A stretch of 64,000 nt of DNA from Ctenosaura bakeri (lineage: Eukaryota > Chordata > Lepidosauria > Squamata > Iguanidae), in the NCBI GenBank assembly GCA_948474755.1, contig CAOLHI010000354.1:248001-312000 (forward strand), read 5' to 3'. Each line of letters opens with the position of its first letter. The stretch's first letter is position 1. Position numbers and translations under genes: made by a program. The notes beneath the pieces were generated by a model. It saw only the letters and a program-made list of their open reading frames with translations. It was not told where the DNA came from and did not search any database. Below are positions 1 through 10,287 of the stretch, one piece after another.

Positions 1-420
1 ACAAGGCAAACGAACCCAAATTTTGAACTACAGTTATACCTATATTTCTTTGATGAGCATTGTATCAGGCAGCACTGGTCAACACCAGCACTGAACAGAG
101 ATACCCAGTGACTGGACTTTCCTCCTTAGAGAGCTGCGAGTGATTTGGCTTCTCTTTCCACTCGACCTTCGCTGACACTGTTGATCCCCAAGGCTTTCTT
201 AGCCTTTGCCCATCATTGTACTTCCTTCTCCCATGTTTAGCTTTCTCCTAACCCTTTCTTTTGAATATTTCAGTGCCTTCTGAATTTGATTCATATACAT
301 ACATTTGGTGGGGCTTTTGAAGTTCAGTCAAAATCTGCCTTTTGAACTTCAGTCAAAATTTGATACAGATTTCACCCTTCTGACCATATCAGGGCACCAT
401 CAGCAAAGATGAGAACTTAG
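1..420. other. No recognisable feature
   Basis: I see no repeat family, exon or RNA gene here. A short direct duplication lies at about 317-360, where the phrase 'gaacttcagtcaaaat' appears and is repeated. Confidence 0.5.
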
Positions 421-515
421 AAAAAGTCACTTTTGGACTACAGTTTCCAGAACCAATGTTGACTATATTGGCTGGGGATTCTGGAGGCTATAGTCCAAAA
501 ACTTGATATTTCCAA
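421..515. repeat. Foldback MITE, 'TTGGACTA' family
   Basis: The left half reads cttttggactacagtttcca and the right half gives its approximate reverse complement around 480-505 (ggaggctatagtccaaaa), so the block folds on itself. Similar half-copies are at 9425-9460, 18380-18425 and 54401-54475. This looks like an old non-autonomous DNA transposon. I see no clear target duplication. Confidence 0.5.
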
Positions 516-631
516 GATCAGGCACTTACCCTTTCTGTGGCTTTTATTTTCTTTACCATTTTACTCCAAGAATCTCAAGGAACAGCAACGGGAAACAAGA
601 CATCCATGTGGGGACAGAGCCCCAGCAAATC

Positions 632-861
632 ATTGTTGTTATGTGACTGCAGGTCAACTCTTGCTAATGGAGACCTGATCTGGGGTTTTTTTGGCAAGGT
701 TTAATCAGAAGAGGTTCAGCATTGCCTTCCTCTGAGGCTGACAGAGTGTGCTTTGCCCAAGATCACACACTGGGTTTCCCTTTCCATAGCTAAGTGGGGA
801 ATTAAGCCCAGGTCTCCCAGACTTCTAGTCCAATACTCAAACCACTACATTGTGCTGGCTG
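632..861 (-). mobile_element. tRNA-derived SINE ('ACACAAC'-tailed family)
   Basis: The block is read on the minus strand. It starts with a tRNA-like head on the 860 side (accactacattgtgctggct is the complement of the A-box region). It continues through the 'tgggtgaccttgggcaa' body near 750-780 and ends in a tail near 632-660 matching the complement of 'gaaggcacacaacaac'. The family recurs more than ten times in the window. The copy is old and has no clear target duplication. Confidence 0.8.
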
Positions 862-1479
862 TTAGCATTAGTTTCATTAATAACCCTGCCATGCTGTTAT
901 TCAGCCGCCACAAACAAAGAAGCCCTGGCTCTTAAGCAGCTTGCAATTGTAAATGGGGTGGCAAACATGGGTGATAAGCCATGTAGAATATTGCATAGCA
1001 GAATGAGAAAGAGAAGTAGATTCTTTGCATTTTTTCTTCTCCCCAAAGCTGCCAATATCTTCCCCCACTCCAATTTCACGTGGGGCAGATGGGGTGGGGA
1101 GGTATTTAGCCCAACTTGAACTCAGGGCACAGCCAATCAAAATAATTTGTTTTGAAGCTTTACAGTTAACAATGTCTCATCAATATGCAGATGGAGGTTA
1201 GGCAGTTGGTAGGAAATTAGCTGGGTTAACCCTTATTAGCCAGTTGTTCCTGAATGAAGAATATTTGCATAACTATTGGACTAAATAGTTTGACCAAAGA
1301 TGGGACGATCAAATGGATGGTTACTTTAGATACCCCTTTGCAAAGAGTCCACTCTGAAAAATCCTAACCCCTTATGACCTGAACAGGCAGGAGAAAAATT
1401 TTCTCACTCGGTGATCTTGCTAAAACAATTCATTCATATTTCACCATCTCTGCTACAGAAGATTTAACAGCAATTCTCT
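862..1479. other. Unique sequence, no feature identified
   Basis: I recognise no repeat and no coding exon. The stretch around 1140-1300 holds an octamer-like ATTTGCAT and several TTAA-type motifs and could be regulatory, but nothing beyond that is visible. Confidence 0.4.
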
Positions 1480-2270
1480 TCCTAATCTTTTCCTTGTTAT
1501 CAGTCGCAGTCTCTTTGAAATCCTGCACAGTGGCAGAACTGGAGCTCATGTACTTCCCAGAGTTTCTGAGATGGCAGTAATTGGTATTCCACAAGACAAA
1601 CTGCAGGCCTCATAAAGGCCATCACTCCACAAGATCATTCAATCATGCTGAGGACCAAACTCTCCAGGCTGCGCTTAATGGGAAATGTACGAACCGGAGT
1701 GGCTCTCACCTGCCCCACCTTACTTTTGTGAGGTAGAGAGACTGCTGTTTGCAGTGACCTCCTTTGGATCCTCTCGGAGCAGCTAATTGCAGCTGATCAA
1801 GCTGACAGATGTCCCTGGCACGGCACACGCAACAAATCAGTCCTGTCTCTTGATAAATTCCAGACCTTCTTTTGTCATATGGAAGCCTTGTACTTTCAAT
1901 CCTCCCTCCTCTCCATCTAATTCATTTCATTTCATCATCCTAACAGCTTTGAGAAATTTGACTAGAATCCCATTTTTTTTTCTATTATGCATGAGGTATT
2001 TTGCCTTGGTTATTTATTGAACATCCTTCACTGTTTAATTTTCCCTCCCCCTCAATCTGCTGTTCTGGCCATCAGCAGTGTTTTCATTAGGTACAGTGTG
2101 AATTAACTAGCTCAGGGTAAAAGTAGAGTGAAGGAACCTTTCCCCTAAAGCTAATGGCAACAGGCTACCCTGAAACCCTGAATCACAGGCTTTCCATTTG
2201 CTTTTTTCCGCTCAGAGATGCAGTGCCCAGTTAGCTGCAAGCCTTTAATTGGATCACACATTCAAAAGAT
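1480..2270. promoter_or_regulatory. Candidate conserved non-coding block
   Basis: This is about 800 bp of unique-looking sequence flanked by repeats. It contains many homeodomain- and bHLH-type motifs (CAGCTAATTG near 1780, CATATG near 1878, TTAATTGG near 2247) and no recognisable repeat family. Such blocks are typical of enhancers in developmental-gene deserts. The call is inference from appearance only. Confidence 0.3.
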
Positions 2271-2291
2271 GCACATGCTGGGTAGGACCCA

Positions 2292-2360
<69 letters not shown>
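2292..2360. repeat. (TG)n microsatellite
   Basis: About 35 TG units with one TA interruption near 2332. It is long enough to be length-polymorphic and to form Z-DNA. Confidence 0.97.
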
Positions 2361-2910
2361 ATAATCCTCAAAGCTCCTGAACATGCTGAACATTGTGAAA
2401 AAAGGTTTGCACGAACAGTGATTGCACATAGGATTTATTTACATGTTGTATATCATTCACATTAACAACAGATGCATGCCCATACCATACATATCTGATT
2501 TCCACTGCTTATCCAGTACTAGTCTGGTCTAAGCCTATGTAGGTAATGGATCAGACTAATCAAGTAATGACCAGGAGCACCAAGAGACAAAAGGCGAATA
2601 AAACAAGAATGGGAAATGTGTGACCTTCCAGGTGTTGTGAGAGTGCAATCCCCACCAGCTCTGGCAAGCACAGCCAGTGGTGATGGATGAAAGGAGCTGC
2701 TAACTAACATCAGGAGACCCATACCAAACATTCCTCATTCCTGTCATAAGAGAATTCAAGTATTAGGTGACAAATATCTTCTGGAGGGGAGAAAGCTCTA
2801 AAGATCTTACAAATGTCCAGGAGACAACCATTACCACTCAAAGAAAAGTTTAAGCTCAGCTGATCCTCAAAAACAATAGCACATTGTTACCACACCTTCG
2901 ACCCCTATCA

Positions 2911-3750
2911 TGTGGCATAGCATGATTGCCGAGAAATAGCATTTAGTTGACATGAAATGTTATATAAAAATTGGACACTTATAGTTGGGAAACATGGGGC
3001 AAGCAGGACTCTGGCTGTACACTTGAGCTAGGTCAGCACGGCCTCAGCATGGCCAGCTCATAAGGTCAAGAACAGTTAAGCAAGAAAGCCTAGAGTAAAT
3101 AGCCTTCCAGTAATCCTGTCAGTGACCCAACATTTGAATATAATAGTCAATGAAACTGCCCAGCACCCCTGCTGAGCGTTTCCTACAGTGACCTTCCCCA
3201 TTCACTTTACCCAACCAAGACATTAAGAGGCTCTCAGGACTCCCGTCAATGTTTTGTCACCCAAAGTAAGACAAGTCCATTCCAGACACCTTTTGTTTAT
3301 TCTGCCAGAGAGCAATTAACACTCACCCCTTCAGGGTGAGAAAAATGTTATAAAAACTCCAGCTCCAGCCCAGGTAATTTTGCAGCATGGCATCTCGCTA
3401 GCACTTTGGTCATCATGCTGCACCCCAGACTCTTGCTCCTCCGTGCTGCCCTCAAACTCTTGTGTTTGAGCCACCTCTCCTCAATCCTCTGCTTTAGGAT
3501 CAGAAAATGTTACCCTATATACCTGAAATCTCTCGCTATCCAACCTTCTCTTCTTTTTCTTCACTAGCCTTGTATGGTTCATGAGACTGATTGATTTTTT
3601 GTGTGTACCTATGAATTCCCCAATAAAACATTCTTTTGATTCTCAATTGGTGTCCTACAGTTAGTGCTGGTATACACGCAGGTGAAAAGGGTCCCCAGTT
3701 ATCCCTCTCTCACAGGCCTCCTTTTGAATTATAATTCCCCACCTTTTTAA
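2911..3750 (+). mobile_element. LTR of an endogenous retrovirus-like element (boundaries approximate)
   Basis: The block starts with TGTGGCATAG, has a TATAAAAA box at 3349-3356, a pyrimidine-rich stretch and a polyadenylation signal AATAAA at 3622-3627, in the order U3-R-U5 expected of an LTR. Its 3' part resembles the LTR at 62500-63401: AATAAAACA, then a 'cctcct...gaatt...attccc' stretch, then a 'ggag.(c)actggca(t)' stretch. That comparison puts the 3' edge near 3750. No internal gag, pol or env sequence follows, so it is probably a solo or truncated LTR. I found no target duplication. Confidence 0.5.
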
Positions 3751-4064
3751 GGAGACACTGGCACTGCCGGTGGACCTCAAGGTCTCCCACCTTTTAGGGT
3801 AAGAACAGTGATTGGCATGGACTACAGATTTAAGCTGTAAGATTTCTTTAAGGTCAAGGGCTCTGGGCTTGAGTTTTGTACTCAGGCAACGGTGGGCAAT
3901 TTCATTCTCTCACAGCTGGTCTTCAGCACTGTGGCTGGCTTTAAGTAGTTGGTGAATATGGCACTGAGCAAGAGGAGGCATCCAAACCATTGCCCTTTAG
4001 AGACTGGAAGAGTCAGACCCTGTTTCTCAAGATGGTCCACAGGTTTCTTTTTGGTGTTCAACAT
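3751..4064. other. LTR-flanking sequence, no gene
   Basis: The first 50 bases could be the leader that follows the LTR. The rest is unique and I see no coding or RNA feature. Confidence 0.35.
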
Positions 4065-4668
4065 GAAGATCCAGTGTGGTGTAGTGGTTTGAGCAGTGGA
4101 CTACAACTCTGGAGACCAGGGTTCAAATCCGTGCGCAGTCATTGAAACCGATTGGTGATCTTAAGCTCTTTCCACAACTTAGCTTTTCTTGGAGCTGGGA
4201 CGCGAGGATCACACAAGCAGCCTCTTGAGAGAGGCTCTCACATCCCTGCTGCTTCAGCTCCGCAGCTGCTGCCTGCCAGCTTGAAGGCAGCATGAGGGCT
4301 CCACCTCTTCTGCAGCGAAGCCAGGCTTTTTCCTAGGCTGTGCTGGGGGAGGAAGCGCAAGTGCCGCAGCTCCAGAGGCTCCGCATGCACAATAAGTGCA
4401 TGCGGGGCCCTAGAGCAATGTGCGATTGGCGCCTGCCGGCCCCAGAAGCATCGCACGATTGCGAGGATGTCATCTGAAATGCTCCTCACAATCACACAAT
4501 GCTCTGGAGGCCCTTTCGCATGGCAAATGCCATCACCATCACCCTCTCTCAGCCGCAGATGAAAGCAAAAGCAAAACCCCTCTGAACAAATCTTGCCAAG
4601 AAAACCCCATGATAAGTTCGCTTTAGGGTCTCCATAAGTTCATAACAATGTGAAGGCACACAACAACT
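4065..4668 (+). mobile_element. tRNA-derived SINE split by an insert
   Basis: The head (ccagtgtggtgtagtggttt at 4071, B box GTTCAAATCC at 4121-4130) runs to about 4163. The body resumes at about 4541 with ctctctcagcc and continues through the 'gaacaaatcttgccaagaaa' section to the gaaggcacacaacaac tail at 4652-4667. About a dozen family bases are missing at the junction. Confidence 0.85.
4164..4540. repeat. GC-rich insert inside the SINE, unclassified
   Basis: This ~377-bp insert is much richer in G+C and CpG than its surroundings. It contains the short palindrome GCATGCAC-n5-GTGCATGC at about 4384-4404, and variants of 'gcgattg' and 'cacaatc' face each other near 4425-4500. The termini are not clearly inverted. 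It is most likely a non-autonomous DNA element or a captured GC-rich segment. I do not recognise the family. A frame of 85 codons crosses it on the minus strand and resembles nothing I know. Confidence 0.5.
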
Positions 4669-4919
4669 TCATTCTGTAGTGAAACTGGGTTGTGGCACCA
4701 AGTTCCTTAATGTGGGCTCACTGAACTGCACTTCTCTTTTGTGGGGAAAAACATCAACAGCAGGGTTGCAGAAATGAGAGGGGCTCCAGTGTGTTCAAGG
4801 CTTATTCTCCACCTTTCTCTTTTGTGTACAGAAGGTAGAGAAGCATGTAAAACACCTCCCCTTCAGCCTCCATCTTGGTTTTTGGAGCTGGGTTTAATGG
4901 CTTCCTGAAATTTTAGATC
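4669..4919. other. Unique sequence, no feature identified
   Basis: No repeat or exon is recognised. It lies between the split SINE and the L2 remnant. Confidence 0.35.
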
Positions 4920-5400
4920 TCCAGTAGAGCCCCTGTTGTGTATCCTAACACCTCACGAGTCTATCTTGGTGCACACATCTGGCAGAGCTTTCTCTGTAGC
5001 AGCACCCTGACTGTGGAACTCTCTGCCAAAAGGAATTAGGCTGGCTCCACCTTTGCTGAGTTTCAAGTGGGCAACCGAGGCAGTGCTATTTTGCATAGTC
5101 TTTGGTCATTGAAACTGCTCTGACTATTTTAACTCTTTGGTTTCAATGATTTTTCATAGAATCATAGAGCTGGAAGAGATCACAAGGGGCATCAAGTCCA
5201 ACCCCCTGCTATGCAGGAATATATAATCAAAGCATTCCAAATAGAAGGCCATCCAACCTCTGGAGTAACTAAAGGAGTATCTTTAGTTTGTATTCGAAAG
5301 TACGATCTATGTATTAAGTGTTTTAATCCATTGTGCACCACCTTGGAGGTCTGGTGGTCTGAGGGGTGATGGATAAATGCCATAAATAAGTAAATAATTT
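4920..5400 (+). mobile_element. L2 LINE 3' remnant carrying a CR1 insertion
   Basis: Around 4988-5025 the sequence encodes the L2 C-terminal signature (A-F-S-V-A-A-P then W/C-T/N-S-L-P-like residues), out of frame in places. After the CR1 interruption the L2 3' untranslated region resumes at about 5290 (ttttaatcca...caccaccttggaggt) and ends near 5398 in 'ataaataagtaaataa', the usual L2 tail. It is old and non-functional. Confidence 0.65.
5153..5270 (-). mobile_element. CR1 LINE 3' end
   Basis: The + strand reads catagaatcatagagctgga then the 'gaccacaagggccatcaagtcc'-type stretch, which is the complement of the CR1 3' end seen in the other copies of this window. It is 5'-truncated, as most CR1 insertions are, and sits inside the L2 remnant. 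Confidence 0.85.
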
Positions 5401-7217
5401 CCCCCAAGATAGGAATATCCTTCTGCTTTGAGCTGGTTACTGTCCCCATGGGAAATGTAAAAACAAAAAAACAAAAAAAACTTTTAGAACTTTAGCATCC
5501 TCCTTGTAAGGTGTCTCAAAAACTCTTGCTTCCTCTTTGCCAAACTTGTGGCATAGTAGGGGGAGAGAGATTAGATTTCCACAGCTGTTGAACTGAGCTG
5601 TGACCCCAGAACTTGAGTTTTCCCTTGGTGGTTATCTTAGAAGTCTTAAGCACATTCACATAGAGCTCTCTCTCCTCAGAACACAACCATCCTCATTGCT
5701 TTAAGAAGTGGATTTTTTGAGCTGCTATAAATTATAAAAATACAGTGAATTACTTCCCTGGGACTCAAGTTAAGAATTACAACAAATGTCGGAAGGAATC
5801 TGCTTACCCCAGGAAGTCCTCAAAACATCCTAATCACATCTAACTATACATCCTGAACTGCCCTCACGCCACTGAAGATTTCAGCCCCAGAAGAATCTTG
5901 ATGGCCCAGGATTGTACAAAAGATGCTATTATGACTGTGTCTCCTAGCACCCCTCCCACCCATCCCCATCCTTGACAAAATCTCAACACAAAAAGAATTA
6001 AGTCTTGAGAGTTTCCCTTTCTCCTGGAATTCAGCCAGTTCCTCATTCCTATTTCTCCCCTTGAGTACTCACCTCTCTGATCTTAATCCCTTGCAGACAC
6101 TGAGCAAAGACTTTGGCTAGCTTGCTGGCTGGTGGGTTAGAACACCTAATCAAAACTTGCTGCTCCCTCTTATTGCACTGTGTACCAATAGAACTGGCAT
6201 ATCTCGAAGGTGGATTACAATGCTGTCATTTTTTTTTAATGACTGGAACTCATTCATAGGTTTGCCAACTTTTTTTTTTTTCCTGGCAAGACTTCTGTCA
6301 ATAACTATCAGAAACTCAACAAGGGCAGTTGCTGCCAGCACAGACACTCCCTCCCCCTGCCTCCCCTGGTCTAGAAATGCAATTCTTCATTATTATTATT
6401 TTTCTTGAAGGAAACAGTGAATCATTTCAGCTATTTTCTTCCCAGTTTCTCAGTGCGGTTTCAAAGACTATTGGCAGTTTGGGATTTACTCTGTACAAAA
6501 TTCATGTCTGGTATTTTTGCACAGGAAACAGCACTTTCTGTGTAGGAAATGCAAAAACAAAAGTGTGAATTTTGAATAGAATAATGTTACCTCCACAAAA
6601 GATGCCCTTTTTTTCTGGACCAAACAAGCAAATTTCAGGGCTTGGAGTGAAATGAGTAGAGGGAAGTATCTCCAGCAAGATAACTGGATGTGGAGAGATT
6701 GCAAACACACCACTTGGCATCAGGACTTGCCTTCTTTATAGTTGATAACCACATCTTGATTTGTAGCAGAACACACTTCAGGTCTGGGTTATAATTCATA
6801 AAGTATGGACTTATTTGAACCCATTCCTTGTGTCTCTTTTATTTCCTCCTATGTGTACAACAGATGTTTCAAACTGAAATTCTGTTTTTCACACTGTTAT
6901 CAAACAGGCTTTCTGGAAAATAAAAGCTGGCAATCCTATGTATCTGAATTCATTTTAGTATTAGCCCTTCACATTTATTCATATCACAATACATCTTAGA
7001 AATAAACAGAAGAACATGGGGTAGAGGCACAGTGTTACAAGAGTCCATTACTTTGCTGAGTTGTATTTGCAATTAATTTCTGAGCAAGGAGGGAAGAGAG
7101 CGGCAGCTGGTGGAATGGATTTCAAGTCTGAACTTTGTGCTGAGCTGGAACCCGCAGGGGTGTTTGTAACTCAGCGTTAGTGGTGGTAATTCACATTTTA
7201 AAGGTCCCATGTGCAAT
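5401..7217. other. Mostly unique sequence
   Basis: No gene is recognised in this 1.8 kb. The block at 6470-6580 resembles a low-copy 'tttctgtgcagaaaatgca' repeat listed separately. Poly-T runs occur at 6230 and 6270. The region 7040-7180 (with GCAATTAATT) is unique and may be regulatory, but this is a guess. Confidence 0.4.
6470..6580. repeat. 'TTTCTGTGCA' repeat, copy 1
   Basis: The block contains atttttgcacaggaaacagc, then tttctgtgtaggaaatgcaa: alternating 'tgcacaggaaa' and 'ttcctgtgca'-like words. The same vocabulary appears at 7620-7700, 8990-9185 and 20340-20640, so this is probably a dispersed old element. The class is unknown. Confidence 0.4.
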
Positions 7218-7382
7218 GCAGTGGAATACGATGCCTCAGAGTGTGGTGGAGTCTCCTTCTTTAGAGGTTTTTAAGCAAAGTTGGATGTCCATCTGTCAGG
7301 AGAGCTTTGATGGTGTATTCCTGCATGATAGAGGGTTGGACTGGATGGCCCCTGTGGTCTCTTTCAACTCTATGATTCAATG
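7218..7382 (+). mobile_element. CR1 LINE 3' end
   Basis: The block encodes the end of the CR1 reverse transcriptase ORF ([12 protein letters not shown] near 7239-7278) followed by the short 3' untranslated region ending 'ttcaactctatgattca'. It is severely 5'-truncated. Confidence 0.9.
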
Positions 7383-7734
7383 CCTATCATCTCTGGGCAG
7401 GCCTTGGGGGGTACCTGTCTGAATCCCCAGAGAGAGCCACTGCTGGAGTAGCCAACTTGACCACTATGTTTAATGAAAAATAAACGAGTCAGTGCTGAGT
7501 TAGATGAGTCAGTGATTGGGATGTGAAAAATACTCCTTAGTATTTGCATCCTTGATGTGAAAACTGTGTCTCAACACTTGAGGCTCCCTGCTAATGAGAA
7601 GAGACCCACTACAAGATTCTTCACATTTTGGGACCTCATTGTGGGAAATGTGTATTTTGTGCAAAATACACTGATTCCTGTGTAGTGATAGTGCCCTTTG
7701 CATAGAAAACCCACACGGGTGACATGTGATTTTT
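7383..7734. other. No gene; possible old repeat words
   Basis: The region 7620-7700 carries 'tttgtgcaaaatacac' and 'tttgcatagaaaa', similar to the TTTCTGTGCA repeat. Nothing else is recognised. Confidence 0.35.
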
Positions 7735-7835
7735 CTGCTCTGGAATTTATGGCTGGCATCCTGTTTGGCAGTTATGATATCATAAGCCGGACTTATGATA
7801 TCCTAACTTCTGGAGATTCACATGTATAGTCATGT

Positions 7836-7846
7836 ATTATTTTATT

Positions 7847-7885
<39 letters not shown>

Positions 7886-8118
7886 TTATTTATTTATTTA
7901 TTTTATTCCCGCCTCTCCATATGGATCGAGGCAGCGAACAACTTACAAATAGCATGTATTTCGAAACATTTCTATACATGCCCCCAACAAGCTGGGTACT
8001 CATTTTACCGACCTGCGAAAGGATGGAAGGCTGAGTCAACCTTGGAGCCAGGCAGGATCGAACTCACAACCTTGTGGCTTGCAGTACTGGCATTTAACCA
8101 CTGCGCCACCAGGCGCAG
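7836..8118 (-). mobile_element. tRNA-headed SINE with an L2-type 3' tail
   Basis: Read on the minus strand, the element starts at 8118. It has a perfect-looking Pol III A box (TGGCGCAGTGG, 8098-8108) and B box (GTTCGATCC, 8055-8063), then a unique body. Its 3' end matches the L2 at 23464-23500 (GCxGCCTCGATCC, then GGAGAGGCGGGA) and ends in an (AAAT)n tail. TATTA at 8119-8123 and TATTA at 7835-7839 may be the target duplication. The intact promoter boxes suggest a young copy. This fits a SINE mobilised by L2, as I recall being described for Anolis SINE2/LINE2. Confidence 0.85.
7838..7906. repeat. (TTTA)n microsatellite, SINE tail
   Basis: About 16 TTTA units on the + strand with one TTA slip near 7886. 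It is the (AAAT)n tail of the minus-strand SINE and not an independent repeat. Confidence 0.95.
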
Positions 8119-8989
8119 TATTACCAAATATTACCTCCAAAATCCACCTTCAGAATCTGGTAGTGCGTCACCTGAAGTATTTCTGAGGTGCTGAAGAGTG
8201 GATTATTGGGAAATGACCTCTGCAGTATGCTCCTAATAGTGCCTTGGGACAAGCAGTTGTAGCAGGATCCTAAGGGGTCTCTCCAGCCACCTGTTCTTAA
8301 GGTTTCCCATGACTGGAGAGTGCTGCAGAAGTCATTCCACAATGCTCCAATCTCCAGCGCCTCAGAAACACTTTCATCAGGGCACTGACAGGCTGCAAAG
8401 GCAGGATTGAGGGGATGGGCATCGTTAGCTATGACGATGCAGGCTCTCAACCTATGTTTTTGTTGTAAGAAACAGCAGCATCTGCACTTGTTCTTGCAGC
8501 TTTCTTGTCCACTAGGGATGGGATGCTTTAGACAGAGAAGGTGTAGGATCTTTTGTCTTCCTTTCCTGCTTGCTTTCTCCTTTTCATGTCAGCCACCTAT
8601 CCAAGAAAGTGTTATGGGCAGATAACATTGTCTGCTTCAGTCAGGGTTAATTAAGTGATTGTCCTCTGTTGTAAAAGAAAAAACAGTCCATACTGAACCC
8701 CTCCACTCTCTTCCTGTCTGCTGTTTGCTGAGAGATGAATGCCACATCATGTCTCCCTCCTATCCTTTTCTCATTTAGATTAGTATAGAAAGGATCAGGC
8801 TAATATCCAATTAGGTATTTCCTTAATAAATGTTCCTCCTGTTGAGGAGCCTAAACTTATTTTTCCACCTATAATTTGGTTCTTTCAAACTCACCTTCCT
8901 AGATGGGTACCTCCAGTGTGATTAGAGTAAAGGCTCTAACAGGTCTTTCATTCCAATAATAATCCCTCATGATCCATCCACTCTAACAG

Positions 8990-9185
8990 TTTTTAATGCA
9001 GTTTGCATAGGTTTCTGTACACAAAGACTTGTAATCTTCCCACTTATGTTTTCTGTGCAAAAAACGAAATATACACGTGCAGTTTTGCAAAAATGAATTT
9101 TCCCCAGAGAAGTCCCTAAGTATGAATTATGCCCAAAAACAGTACAGGAAGTCTTGTATTCTCCTGGAACATTGAGAAAATGGCT
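8990..9185. repeat. 'TTTCTGTGCA' repeat, copy 3
   Basis: The words ttttctgtgcaaaaaac, cagttttgcaaaaatgaatt and tttctgtacacaaag match copies near 6.5 and 20.4 kb in vocabulary. Alignment by eye is loose. Confidence 0.35.
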
Positions 9186-9424
9186 GAAATTATTCGTTCC
9201 TGAATGCAAATGAATGAAATGAATGAAATAAGCTAAGATTTACATGCCTAATCAGTGGTCTGTCTCAACAGAAGGAAATTTCCTGTCTCGCACTATTGGG
9301 GGCTGCACTTTAGGCACTTCTAGTGGTGGAATCAGCAAGTAACATCACTTTGCATAACTGGGATTAATAAAACCTGTGCTATTGCATCTATGGATTGGTT
9401 TGAGTCAGAAGACGAATCATTTGG

Positions 9425-9460
9425 CCAACCTGGCTGGGGGACTGTAGTCCAAAATTAGGT
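9425..9460. repeat. TTGGACTA foldback MITE, half-copy
   Basis: The phrase ggctgggggactgtagtcca resembles the right arm of the element at 421-515. It is short and old. Confidence 0.35.
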
Positions 9461-9695
9461 TTTCTATGCTCTGATTTGCAGTACATGCTCATTAAGTTGT
9501 TCATACCTAAGATAGTCTTTATGTAGGATTGCCATGTTCAAAATAAGATAGTTTGTAGCTGCAAAGGAAAGAGAATTTACACTAGAATTATGTAGTGCTA
9601 TCACATATGCTCTGTATGAAACCAAAAACCTATAAATATTATTCTGATTTATTTTTTGATTACAGAGTCAAAATTAATAAGGAGTATTATTTGAG

Positions 9696-10164
9696 AGAAC
9701 CAGTGTGATGTAGTGGTTTGAGCATTACATTATGGCCATTTCCACACTACACTGTTATAGTGCTGTTATTCCCACTTTAAATCTCCTGTGGAATTCTGGG
9801 GCTTTTTAGTCTACTGAGGCCAAAGAGCAATCTGGCTGAAAATTCTAAAGGCCCCTCCCTAAACTGCAAACCCCAGGATTCAAGGGGATGTTGAATGTGT
9901 GAATATGAATATGAATGTGAATAATAGTGCTATAACTCTCTAGTGTGGAAATAGTTTCTGACTTCTGAGACAAGGGTATGAACTGCAACTCAGCCATGAA
10001 AACCCACTGGCTGACCTTGGGCAAGTTACACTCTCTCTCAGTTTCAGAAAAAGGCAATAGCAAACCTCCTCTAAACAAAACATGCCAAGAAAACACCATG
10101 ATTGATTCACCTTAGGGTTGCCATAAATTGGAAATGACTTGAAGGCACACAACAGCACAGCAAC
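9696..10164 (+). mobile_element. tRNA-derived SINE split by a MITE
   Basis: The head (accagtgtgatgtagtggtt, 9699-9718) stops at 9729. The SINE continues at 9961 with acttctgagacaagggt and runs through the usual body to the 'gaaggcacacaacagcac' tail at 10141-10158. Removing 9735-9955 and one copy of the duplicated 5 bases restores the family order, so the MITE came later. Confidence 0.9.
9735..9955. mobile_element. Palindromic GCCATTTC MITE, copy 1
   Basis: The left arm is gccatttccacactacactg. The right arm ends 'cactctctagtgtggaaatag'-like, a decayed reverse complement. Both halves carry the 'aaccccaggattc' / 'gaattctggggtt' core. Flanks TTATG (9730-9734) and TTCTG (9956-9960) match at 4 of 5 bases, consistent with a 5-bp target duplication. 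It is inserted in the SINE above. Confidence 0.8.
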
Positions 10165-10287
10165 TTGTTTTAGAGCACTAACTTATGTTAGTGTAAGACG
10201 ATTACCAAAATCATAGGACAAGGTAAGTGTGACAGGCAGAACTCTTTGTCTAACAAAGAAATCTGTGAGTCTCAGAAGTCTACATAT

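Larger units (their letters stand above)
7735..8460 (+). repeat. Unclassified dispersed repeat, copy A (interrupted)
   Basis: Apart from the SINE at 7836-8118, the two flanks align by eye with 26165-26620. Shared phrases are ggctggcat...cttatgat and gattcac...tagtcatg on the left. On the right they are aag(c)agt(t)gt(a/g)gcagg and 'ggggtctc(t)cc(a/t)', then a 'tgtcc/tttcccatgact..gagag' stretch. The order is the same in both copies. I see no protein signature. It could be an old DNA element or the internal part of an unrecognised retroelement. Confidence 0.5.
8461..9695. other. Mostly unique sequence
   Basis: No gene recognised in 1.2 kb. It holds the TTTCTGTGCA-type repeat at 8990-9185 and a half-copy of the TTGGACTA foldback at 9425-9460. 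Confidence 0.4.

Noticed and set aside
2911..3750. Promoter of a host gene (TATA box plus polyadenylation signal)
   Set aside because: The combination in this order fits an LTR better, and the 3' end resembles the LTR at 62.5 kb.
7838..7906. A regularly repeated array that might be CRISPR-like
   Set aside because: It is a simple TTTA microsatellite tail of a SINE. No spacer-repeat arrays exist in the window.
7836..8118. A genuine tRNA gene
   Set aside because: A and B boxes are present but the sequence does not fold as a full cloverleaf and continues into an L2-type tail.
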